Part shown: positions 1 through 5,450 of the stretch, one piece after another
Layout: each line of letters opens with the position of its first letter
How positions within the stretch are numbered: the first letter of the stretch is position 1
Source: DATLXH01 sp035576005
Lineage (GTDB): Bacteria; Acidobacteriota; Thermoanaerobaculia; Gp7-AA8
Length of the DNA: 7,076 nucleotides
Assembly (NCBI GenBank): GCA_035576005.1
Contig: DATLXH010000160.1
Span: 1 to 7,076 of the forward strand
Direction: 5' to 3'
Made by a program: the position numbers and the translations under genes
The notes under the pieces: model-generated
What the model was told of the DNA's origin: nothing
The model's input: only the letters and a program-made list of their open reading frames with translations
Databases searched by the model: none

Positions 1-30
1 CTCGCCAGTCCGTCGAAAAGGGCGAGGTCT

Positions 31-136
31 TCGTATCTCTCGCGGCCCCTCTCCCGGTCGCTTACGCGACCACCCTCTCCCCGCCGGGGAGAGGGATTCG
101 CCCCTTTCGGGGCGCGAGTCCACGCCGGGTGTCATC
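31..136. repeat. Mosaic palindromic repeat, copy A (downstream of lipB-nudix)
   Basis: Positions 31-60 match 4197-4226 at 28 of 30 bases, and 101-136 match 4227-4261 with few differences. Copy A has an extra 40 bases (61-100) that copy B lacks. That extra module holds a hairpin GTCGC-TTAC-GCGAC (its left arm starting at 57) and a palindrome of 10-base arms CCCTCTCCCC/GGGGAGAGGG at 73-82 and 86-95. A further stem CGCCCC/GGGGCG lies at 99-104 and 109-114. No T run follows on the minus strand, so a simple terminator is not indicated for lipB-nudix. Confidence 0.75.
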
Positions 137-200
137 ACATCCTCACCAGCGTTCCCCGCTATTCTCCGCTCGGGATGACACACTACTCAGCCGCAGTCCC

Positions 201-1304
201 TCACACACTTCGCTCGATGAGCTCGAGTGCGTCGCGGTCGTCGCTCCATTTGATCTTTTCATAGGCTTCCGGGAAGGTAAACCACCCGAAGGCGTCATGC
301 TCTTCCGGGTCGATCGAAAGGGGAGCGTTCCTATCGAGGCGGGCAGAGTAGAGAACCTCGCTCGCGATGATAGGAGCTTCGTAGTGATCGGCAAGAAAAC
401 TCGATTCGATCATGAACGATTGCGTCAGCCCTGCGGGGCAGGCTTCGAGAGCGCAGCCAGTCTCCTCGAGGAGCTCGCGCTTTGCCGCAGCATCGTCACT
501 TTCCCCCGTTTCGACGGTGCCGGTCACGGGTTGCCAGAAATCTCCGCGATGCGGCTTCCTGTGGAGGAGCAGCACCCTGTCTATGTCGTGCACGATGCCC
601 TTGACGAGACGGAAGCTCTCCATCTTCATCTCGAGCTCTCTTTCGAAGAGCTCGGCGAAATGCCTGGTCAGCAGCGTTCGCATTTCCGCTGAGGAAGGCG
701 ACGCCCCCGTCAATCGCGCGATGGAGGTGACGCCCGAGTCGTTCAGGCCGCAAGGCGTGATGAGGCGGAAGCCTTCGAGATCGGGATCGACATTGAGCGC
801 GAATCCATGCGAGGTGACCCATCGCGCAATCCGCACTCCGATCGCGGCGAGCTTGTCATTGCCAACCCAGATTCCATGTTTCCCTTCGATGCGTACGGCG
901 TCGATTCCAAGCTCGGCCACGGTCCGGATCAACATCTCCTCGAGACGCGTCACGTACTTGCGGACGTCGCGCTTGCCCTCGCCGAGATGCATGATCGGGT
1001 AGCCAACGAGTTGCCCCGGTCCATGCCACGTGATGTCGCCTCCGCGACCTGTCTCGAAGAATCGTATGCCTCGCTCTCGCAACTCTTCCGGCGACGCGAG
1101 GAGGTTGCGGACATCGCCGCCTCGCCCGATCGTGATGACCGGCGGATGCTCGAGAAGAAGGAGCTGATCAGGGACCGCATCCCGCTGGCGCATGGAGACC
1201 AGCGCCTCCTGGAGCGCGAGGCCATTCTCGTAGGTCACCCGGTGAAGGGAGCGAACCTGGCAGGGTCTTTTCGGTTGCTCGCTCACTGCTCGTGCTGAAG
1301 GCAC
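201..1304 (-). CDS. lipB: LipB octanoyltransferase fused to a C-terminal NUDIX (NudB-like) hydrolase domain
   Basis: The first ~225 residues are lipoyl(octanoyl) transferase, which moves octanoate from acyl-carrier protein to lipoyl-domain lysines before LipA adds sulfur. Motifs: RGGDITWHGPGQLVGYPI (87-104), GKHGIWV (141-147), Lys151 in DKLAAIGVRI and Cys185 in ITPCGLND, the expected Lys/Cys acyl-transfer pair. Residues ~229-367 form a NUDIX hydrolase with an exact box G-x5-E-x7-RE-L-x-EE-x-G (262-283; Gly262, Glu268, Arg276, Glu277, Glu280, Glu281, Gly283). DFWQPVTGTVETGES and the C-terminal W(F)-A-WSDDRDALE pattern resemble E. coli NudB, a dihydroneopterin triphosphate pyrophosphatase of folate synthesis; that assignment is inference. 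The frame is continuous with no sign of a frameshift. The start is uncertain: GTG at 1304 lacks a ribosome site and abuts a T run; GTG at 1286 (MSEQPKRPCQ) is equally plausible. Typical LipB is near 210-240 residues, so the extra domain is the oddity. Confidence 0.93.
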   Translation of the reverse strand: MPSARAVSEQPKRPCQVRSLHRVTYENGLALQEALVSMRQRDAVPDQLLLLEHPPVITIGRGGDVRNLLASPEELRERGIRFFETGRGGDITWHGPGQLVGYPIMHLGEGKRDVRKYVTRLEEMLIRTVAELGIDAVRIEGKHGIWVGNDKLAAIGVRIARWVTSHGFALNVDPDLEGFRLITPCGLNDSGVTSIARLTGASPSSAEMRTLLTRHFAELFERELEMKMESFRLVKGIVHDIDRVLLLHRKPHRGDFWQPVTGTVETGESDDAAAKRELLEETGCALEACPAGLTQSFMIESSFLADHYEAPIIASEVLYSARLDRNAPLSIDPEEHDAFGWFTFPEAYEKIKWSDDRDALELIERSV

Positions 1305-1306
1305 CG

Positions 1307-1421
1307 AAAAAACCGAACGTAGAACGCAAAACGCAGAATGAAGAAGTTAGAAAGGAAAGACCGGATGTCTGCCTTGTTTTCTTCGTTCTTCATTCTGCGT
1401 TCTGCGTTCTACGTTCGGTTT
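1307..1421 (-). terminator. 36-bp inverted repeat plus T6: probable intrinsic terminator between E2 and lipB
   Basis: Arms 1310-1345 and 1386-1421 are complementary over 36 positions with one exception, at which the minus-strand transcript would form a G-U wobble. The loop is 40 bases (1346-1385). Read on the minus strand the stem closes with CGTTCGG and is followed at once by six T (1312-1307), the layout of a rho-independent terminator, starting only nine bases past the E2 stop. The plus-strand reading lacks a long T run. The arms contain the tandem unit TCTGCGT twice, so this is also likely a copy of a dispersed repeat. If termination is efficient, lipB needs readthrough or its own promoter. 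Confidence 0.6.
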
Positions 1422-1429
1422 GCCTGACC

Positions 1430-2926
1430 CTACAATGTGAACTGCCCCTTCTCGATCGTTGCCTTCACCTTTGCCATGAATTGATCGGCCAAAGCACCAT
1501 CGATGATGCGGTGATCGAACGTGAGGGCCAGGTAGCACATGGAGCGAACGACGATCGCATCGCCCTCGTCCGTCTCAATGACCACAGCCCTCTTCTTGAC
1601 CCCGCCGACGCCGAGGATCGCGACCTGAGGCTGGTTGATGATGGGCGTGCCGAAAAGGCCGCCGTAGATCCCCGGATTCGTGATTGTGAATGTGCCGCCC
1701 TGGACCTCATCGGGCGAGAGTTTCTTTGTTCGGGCGCGCTCTCCCAGGTCGTTGATCGTCCTGGCAAGTCCCAGGATGTTCTTCTCGTCCGCGTTTTTAA
1801 CGACCGGAACGATAAGACCCCAGTCGAGTGCGACCGCGATTCCGATATTGAGATCTTTACGATAGACGATGCTCTCGCCATCGATGGAGGAGTTGAGGAT
1901 CGGATACTCCCGCAGGCCGGTGACCAGTGCCTGAACGATGAAGGGGAGGTAGGTGAGTTTCGCACCGCGCTCGGCGTAATGCTCTTTGTAGCGTTTGCGC
2001 AGCTTGTCGATTTTCGTGAAATCGACCTCGAACAGCGTCGTTACGTGAGCCGAGGTTTGTTTCGACACGATCATGTGATGCGCGATCCGCTTGCGCATCA
2101 CCGACATAGGCTCGATCCGCACGTTTTCGCCTGCCTTGAAGCTTACGGGAGAGACCGCTGGGCTTGACCCGGGAGCGATCGAAGGTTGCTGAGCATGCTC
2201 CTGCTCGGCCGCTCTCGGCGCCTCCATGTAGTCGAGAATGTCTTTCTTGGTGACGCGGCCTGATATGCCGGAGCCGCTGATGTTCGTGATGTCGATGTCA
2301 TTTTCGTTTGCGATCTTCCGCACCAGGGGAGAAGACTTCGTGCGACGCCGCTCGTCGAGTGACGTAACGTCCGCAGAAGCCTTCGCGCCCCCGCTCGTGG
2401 CAGCCGTGTCTGGTTGAGGCTTCTCCGCGGCTGCTGCGGGTACCGGCGCTGCCGTCTTCGGCGCAGGCGCGGGTGTTTTCGCAACCGGCGTGCTGTCAGA
2501 CGGCGAGACTCCAGAGGCTTCCTGGGCCACGTCACTGGCCATGGCGGCGTTTGCACCGGCTTGAGGCGACTCCGCCCCGGACTCGTCGGCGGTTGGGACC
2601 GGCCCAGGTTCGGCCGGTTTCGCTGCAGGGGAGGAGGCTGCCGATGTGGCCGCCGCTGGAGGGCCAGCAGCAGGCGCTGACGCCTCGCCTTCCCCGCTAA
2701 GACGCGCCACGACTGAGTTGACCGCTACGGTCGCACCCTCGGCTGCGAGAATCTCAGTGAGGATTCCGGAGGCTGGAGCCGGGATCTCTGCGTCGACTTT
2801 GTCCGTGGAAATCTCGAACATCGGTTCGTCACGCTCGACCTTGTCGCCGACCTTTTTCATCCAGCGGATGACGGTCCCTTCGGCGATCGACTCTCCCATC
2901 TGTGGCATCACGACATCTGTTGGCAT
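1430..2926 (-). CDS. 2-oxoacid dehydrogenase E2 component, dihydrolipoamide acyltransferase
   Basis: This is the core of the complex: it carries the acyl group on a swinging lipoyl arm and passes it to CoA. The 498-residue product has the standard order. A single lipoyl domain (about 1-78) bears the modified Lys43 in STDKVDAEIP. A long Ala/Pro/Ser linker follows (about 79-195). The peripheral subunit-binding domain (197-233, SSPLVRKIANEN to VTKKDILDYM) docks E1 or E3. The catalytic domain (about 265-498) ends with FDHRIIDGALADQF, holding the active-site His472 and Asp476. NPGIYGGLFGTPIINQPQ is also typical. The acyl specificity (acetyl, branched-chain or succinyl) cannot be read with confidence; the gene context rules against a SucA-type complex because E1 is split. 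The ATG at 2926 has AAGGA six bases upstream. A terminator-like repeat begins 9 bases past the stop. The product is the likely target of the LipB encoded next. Confidence 0.95.
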   Translation of the reverse strand: MPTDVVMPQMGESIAEGTVIRWMKKVGDKVERDEPMFEISTDKVDAEIPAPASGILTEILAAEGATVAVNSVVARLSGEGEASAPAAGPPAAATSAASSPAAKPAEPGPVPTADESGAESPQAGANAAMASDVAQEASGVSPSDSTPVAKTPAPAPKTAAPVPAAAAEKPQPDTAATSGGAKASADVTSLDERRRTKSSPLVRKIANENDIDITNISGSGISGRVTKKDILDYMEAPRAAEQEHAQQPSIAPGSSPAVSPVSFKAGENVRIEPMSVMRKRIAHHMIVSKQTSAHVTTLFEVDFTKIDKLRKRYKEHYAERGAKLTYLPFIVQALVTGLREYPILNSSIDGESIVYRKDLNIGIAVALDWGLIVPVVKNADEKNILGLARTINDLGERARTKKLSPDEVQGGTFTITNPGIYGGLFGTPIINQPQVAILGVGGVKKRAVVIETDEGDAIVVRSMCYLALTFDHRIIDGALADQFMAKVKATIEKGQFTL

Positions 2927-3001
2927 TCTTGTTCCTTCTTTTTGATTTGCGGTGGCGCTCTGGACAGACTTGGCCAGTGGGAGTGTATCTACCAGATTCC
3001 G

Positions 3002-4009
3002 CTAGTAGTCGAGCAACTCTCTTGCCGCCGCCACGACTTTGTCCTTGTTCGGGAGAAAAAATGCCTCCAGCGGAGGTGAATAGGGTACTGGTGTATCGAT
3101 GGACGCCACGCGTTTGATCGGTGCGTCGAGGTACTCGAAAGCTTTGTCGGCGATCCTGGCCGCGAACTCCCCGCCGATCCCGCCGGTGAGCGTGGCTTCA
3201 TGAAGGATGATGACGCGGCTCGTCTTCGCGACGGAGTTGAGCATCGCCTCCTCGTCGAACGGCAGCAGCGAGCGCATGTCGAGAATCTCTACGCTCACTC
3301 CGTCTGCCTCCAGTTCTTTCGCCGCGTCTTCCGCGACGTAGATCATGGCGCCGAAGGTGATGATCGTCAGATCTTTTCCTTCGCGACGGATTGCCGCTTT
3401 CCCGATCGGAACGATGTAGTCCTCGGCAGGGAGATTCTCTTTGATGCGACGGTAGAGAAACTTGTGCTCGATGTAGATCACCGGGTCTTTATCGCGAATC
3501 GCGGCCTTGAGGAGCCCCTTGGCGTCGTACGCGGTGCCGGGTGCCACGATCTTGAGTCCGGGCGTATTGAGAAAGAACGACTCGGGATTGAGGGAGTGAA
3601 AGGGGCCGCCGTGAACACCGCCGCCAGCGGGACCGCGCACAACGATGGGGCAGCCGTTGCCATTGCGATATCGCGCGGTCGCCGCGAAGTTCGTCAGCTG
3701 ATTGAACGCGCAGCCGATAAAGTCGATGAACTGCATCTCCGCGATCGGACGCATCCCCATGAGAGCGGCCCCTGACGCGGCCCCTACGATTGCTGCCTCC
3801 GAGATGGGAGTGTCGATCACACGTTCCGCGCCGAAACGCTCGATCAGTCCCGCGCTCGTTTTAAATGCTCCGCCGTAAACGCCGACGTCCTCTCCGATCA
3901 AAAAGACGCTCGGGTCGCGCTCCATCTCTTCAAACATCGCCTGCCGGATCGCCTCGAGGTAGGTGGTCTCGCCACCTGCTACGGGAACCTGCGTGTCACT
4001 CGCTGCCAT
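3002..4009 (-). CDS. 2-oxoacid dehydrogenase E1 component, beta subunit
   Basis: This is the partner of the E1-alpha encoded just upstream; the two share the thiamine-diphosphate site. The product is 335 residues. Key landmarks are IGEDVGVYGGAFK (38-50), with Glu40 as the likely residue activating the cofactor aminopyrimidine, DTPISEAAIVGAA (66-78), the FIDFIGCAFNQ segment (94-104), and HGGPFHSLNPESFF with PGLKIVAPGTAYDAKGLLKAAIRDKDPV (150-177). The segment ENLPAEDYIVPIGKAAIRREGKDLT closely resembles, from memory, branched-chain 2-oxoacid dehydrogenase beta subunits such as that of Thermus. PDH relatives share much of this. HSLNPE replaces the more usual HSQSPE. I start it at the ATG at 4009 because AAAGGA sits five bases upstream. 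A GTG at 4033 would add eight residues (MNSSQRTI) but would bury that site inside the gene. It lies 275 bases after E1-alpha and 75 before E2. Confidence 0.93.
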   Translation of the reverse strand: MAASDTQVPVAGGETTYLEAIRQAMFEEMERDPSVFLIGEDVGVYGGAFKTSAGLIERFGAERVIDTPISEAAIVGAASGAALMGMRPIAEMQFIDFIGCAFNQLTNFAATARYRNGNGCPIVVRGPAGGGVHGGPFHSLNPESFFLNTPGLKIVAPGTAYDAKGLLKAAIRDKDPVIYIEHKFLYRRIKENLPAEDYIVPIGKAAIRREGKDLTIITFGAMIYVAEDAAKELEADGVSVEILDMRSLLPFDEEAMLNSVAKTSRVIILHEATLTGGIGGEFAARIADKAFEYLDAPIKRVASIDTPVPYSPPLEAFFLPNKDKVVAAARELLDY

Positions 4010-4014
4010 GATCG

Positions 4015-4020
4015 TCCTTT
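4015..4020 (-). promoter_or_regulatory. Ribosome-binding site fixing the E1-beta start
   Basis: The minus strand reads AAAGGA, CGATC, ATG, a five-base spacing to the ATG at 4009. This favours that ATG over the in-frame GTG at 4033, for which I see no upstream purine-rich site. Confidence 0.7.
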
Positions 4021-4090
4021 GACTGCTGTTCACGCTTCGTGAGTTTCCCGACGCTCCAACGACGCTGGTTCAATTGGCTGATGTGGCTGA

Positions 4091-4131
4091 GCCGCGCAGC
4101 GGCGTTCCCTCTCCCCGGCGGGGAGAGGGAA
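4091..4131. repeat. Two adjacent GC-rich hairpins in the E1-alpha/E1-beta gap
   Basis: The first is GCCGC-GCA-GCGGC (4091-4103). The second is a perfect palindrome with 12-base arms TTCCCTCTCCCC (4105-4116) and its complement (4120-4131), loop GGC. The core CCCTCTCCCC/GGGGAGAGGG is shared with 73-95, so it belongs to the same repeat type as copies A and B. Behind it, 4131-4148 is a purine-rich AGCGAGCGAAGCG run. Together with copy B these elements occupy most of the 275-base gap; no gene is seen there. A REP-like role in transcript stability or differential expression of the subunits is possible but not shown. Confidence 0.75.
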
Positions 4132-4196
4132 GCGAGCGAAGCGAAGCAGGGAGAGGGGCGTCAAAGTCTCGCGATTCCGTAACAGCGACGCGTTTT

Positions 4197-4261
4197 TCGT
4201 ATCTCTCACGGCCCCTCTCCCGTTCGCCCCTTCGGGGCCCTCGTCCACGCCGTGCGTCATC
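4197..4261. repeat. Mosaic palindromic repeat, copy B (between E1-alpha and E1-beta)
   Basis: This is a shortened second copy of the element at 31-136, in the same orientation, joined so that 4226 and 4227 are adjacent where copy A carries 40 extra bases. It keeps the small stem GCCCC-TTC-GGGGC (4226-4238). Its GCCCCTCTCCC (4211-4221) can also pair exactly with GGGAGAGGGGC at 4149-4159, giving an 11-bp stem with a 51-base loop. Confidence 0.75.
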
Positions 4262-4266
4262 TTCGA

Positions 4267-4283
4267 TTTTGCATTCTGCATTC
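4267..4283. repeat. Short TTGCATTCTGCATTC tandem next to the E1-alpha stop
   Basis: A short, imperfect tandem of the seven-base unit GCATTCT lies one base beyond the E1-alpha stop codon (4285-4287). It resembles the CATTCTGCGTTCTGCGTTC series in the inverted repeat after E2 (1391-1410) and sits in the same place relative to a stop. It may be a degenerate half-copy of that element; being short, it could be chance. Confidence 0.35.
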
Positions 4284-4284
4284 C

Positions 4285-5307
4285 CTACCGTCGCTCCCAG
4301 AATCCATCGCCGTGGTAGACGCCGAGTAACGCGTCTTCTGGTTTTGGCATCGGAGAGCTTTCCGCTTCTGTTACCGCTGCGTCGAGCTCCTGCTTCACAC
4401 GCGTCTGAATGGCAGCAAGATCGTCTGTGGTTGCGACGTTCCACTCAATCAGCTGGCGCTCGAACTTCTCGATCGGGTCTCGCTGGCCCCATTCGTCAAT
4501 GACTTCCTTCGGCACGTAGCTCTGGTTGTCATGCTCTGCATGTCCTTTCATTCGAAACGTCTTGACCTCGAGGAGCGTCACTCCTCCTCCACGTCTCGCG
4601 CGATCGACCGCGCGCCTTGCGGCCTCATGAGTCGCGAGAACGTCGTTCCCGTCCACGGTCTCGCCGGCGCATCCATATCCCACCGCCTTGTCCGCGAGGG
4701 TGCGAGCTGCCGTCTGACGATAGGTTGGAGTCGAGTAAGCATAGCCATTGTCCTCGATGACGATCACGAGTGGCAGACGCTGGATCGTCGCGAAGTTGAT
4801 CCCTTCGGCGAATGCTCCGGTCGACGAAGCGCCGTCGCCGATGTAGACCATCCCGACGAGACTTTTTTTCTTCATGCGACCGGCAAGGACAATCCCGGCC
4901 ATGACTGGAACCATGTCCCCCAGCATCGAGATCGGACCGATGTAGCCCTTTTCGAGATCGGTGAAATGAATGTTCAGGTCACGACCGCGTGACGGGCCGT
5001 CGCCTTTCGCCATGTACTGGCGAAGAATCTCGACTGGCGTGGCGCCTGCCACGATCATCGATCCCATGTTGCGGATCAGCGGGGCGACGACATCTCCCTG
5101 CGAGAAGTCGAGCGCGAACGCTGACGCGATCGACTCGCCTTCCTGGCCGAGGGAGCGGTAGATGCCACCGATGACCTTACTTTGCCGGAAGAGGGAGACG
5201 ATCCGCTCTTCGAGCGATCGAGTGAGTCGCAGAAAGTACGCGATCTGTCGGAGCTGATCATGAGTCAGCGTGGTTGGTGGAGCGGAGGATGTCAGTTGTT
5301 CTGTCAT
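4285..5307 (-). CDS. 2-oxoacid dehydrogenase E1 component, alpha subunit (thiamine diphosphate dependent)
   Basis: With the beta subunit this forms the alpha2beta2 E1 that decarboxylates a 2-oxoacid and transfers the acyl group to E2 lipoyl lysine. The product is 340 residues, normal for bacterial E1-alpha. The thiamine-diphosphate motif runs from GDG (157-159) to Asn187 in EDNGYAYSTP. Other family landmarks are GQEGE (54-58), the cofactor-side His114 in LNIHF, and RMKGHAEHDNQSYVPKE (252-268), matching the conserved GHxxxD loop, followed by RDPIEKFE. The substrate is not fixed by these motifs: pyruvate, branched-chain 2-oxoacids or acetoin are all possible. The ATG at 5307 has only a weak AGGA (5311-5314) three bases away. 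The gene lies between lpdA and E1-beta, which fits an operon for the whole complex. It could be named pdhA, bkdA1 or acoA, so I leave the symbol empty. Confidence 0.93.
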   Translation of the reverse strand: MTEQLTSSAPPTTLTHDQLRQIAYFLRLTRSLEERIVSLFRQSKVIGGIYRSLGQEGESIASAFALDFSQGDVVAPLIRNMGSMIVAGATPVEILRQYMAKGDGPSRGRDLNIHFTDLEKGYIGPISMLGDMVPVMAGIVLAGRMKKKSLVGMVYIGDGASSTGAFAEGINFATIQRLPLVIVIEDNGYAYSTPTYRQTAARTLADKAVGYGCAGETVDGNDVLATHEAARRAVDRARRGGGVTLLEVKTFRMKGHAEHDNQSYVPKEVIDEWGQRDPIEKFERQLIEWNVATTDDLAAIQTRVKQELDAAVTEAESSPMPKPEDALLGVYHGDGFWERR

Positions 5308-5347
5308 GGATCCTGTTTAACCAGATTCGAAGAAGGTGCCATCCCGA

Positions 5348-5437
5348 GCGTGTAGGACAGACACTCTTGTCTGTCGGCGTGTTCAGAATGTCAGTTGCTG
5401 GTGGAGCCTGACAGACAAGAGTGTCTGTCCTACACGC
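5348..5437. repeat. Perfect 28-bp inverted repeat between lpdA and E1-alpha
   Basis: The arms 5348-5375 and 5410-5437 are exact reverse complements, separated by 34 bases. Inside each arm is a smaller palindrome, GACAGACA-(4 bases)-TGTCTGTC, at 5356-5375 and 5410-5429, so the DNA or RNA could fold either as one long hairpin or as two short ones. There is no T run after it on the minus strand, so it is not a classical terminator. It fills most of the 143-base gap. It may be a mobile or dispersed repeat, an mRNA stabiliser, or a processing site that sets the E3:E1 ratio; the sequence does not distinguish these. Confidence 0.85.
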
Positions 5438-5450
5438 GTCGCCGTGCGTC

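Noticed and set aside
129..1298. Three overlapping plus-strand frames (129-692, 412-1002, 807-1298)
   Set aside because: All are antisense to the LipB-NUDIX gene, which carries both active-site signatures. No ribosome site or domain supports them.
1292..2167. A 291-codon open frame on the plus strand
   Set aside because: It is antisense to the E2 catalytic domain and runs through the inverted repeat; the protein shows no family features.
4010..4033. GTG start for E1-beta eight codons upstream
   Set aside because: The AAAGGA site ideal for the ATG at 4009 would lie inside the gene, and the added residues are outside the family alignment.
31..4261. CRISPR array or attachment sites formed by the repeats
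   Set aside because: Copies are kilobases apart or inverted, not regularly spaced direct repeats with unique spacers, and there are no cas, integrase or transposase genes.
4030..4502. Short frames through the E1-alpha/E1-beta gap on both strands
   Set aside because: They are translations of the palindromic repeats (SPRRGEG-like peptides) and parts of E1-alpha in wrong frames.
167..5350. A ten-base match, ATCCCGAGCG, between 5341-5350 and the complement of 167-176
   Set aside because: Too short to separate from chance in a 7-kb window, though it borders repeats at both places; I could not extend it beyond ten bases with confidence.
5348..5437. Intrinsic terminator after lpdA
   Set aside because: The hairpin is strong but neither strand has a T run at its base, so classical rho-independent termination is not supported.
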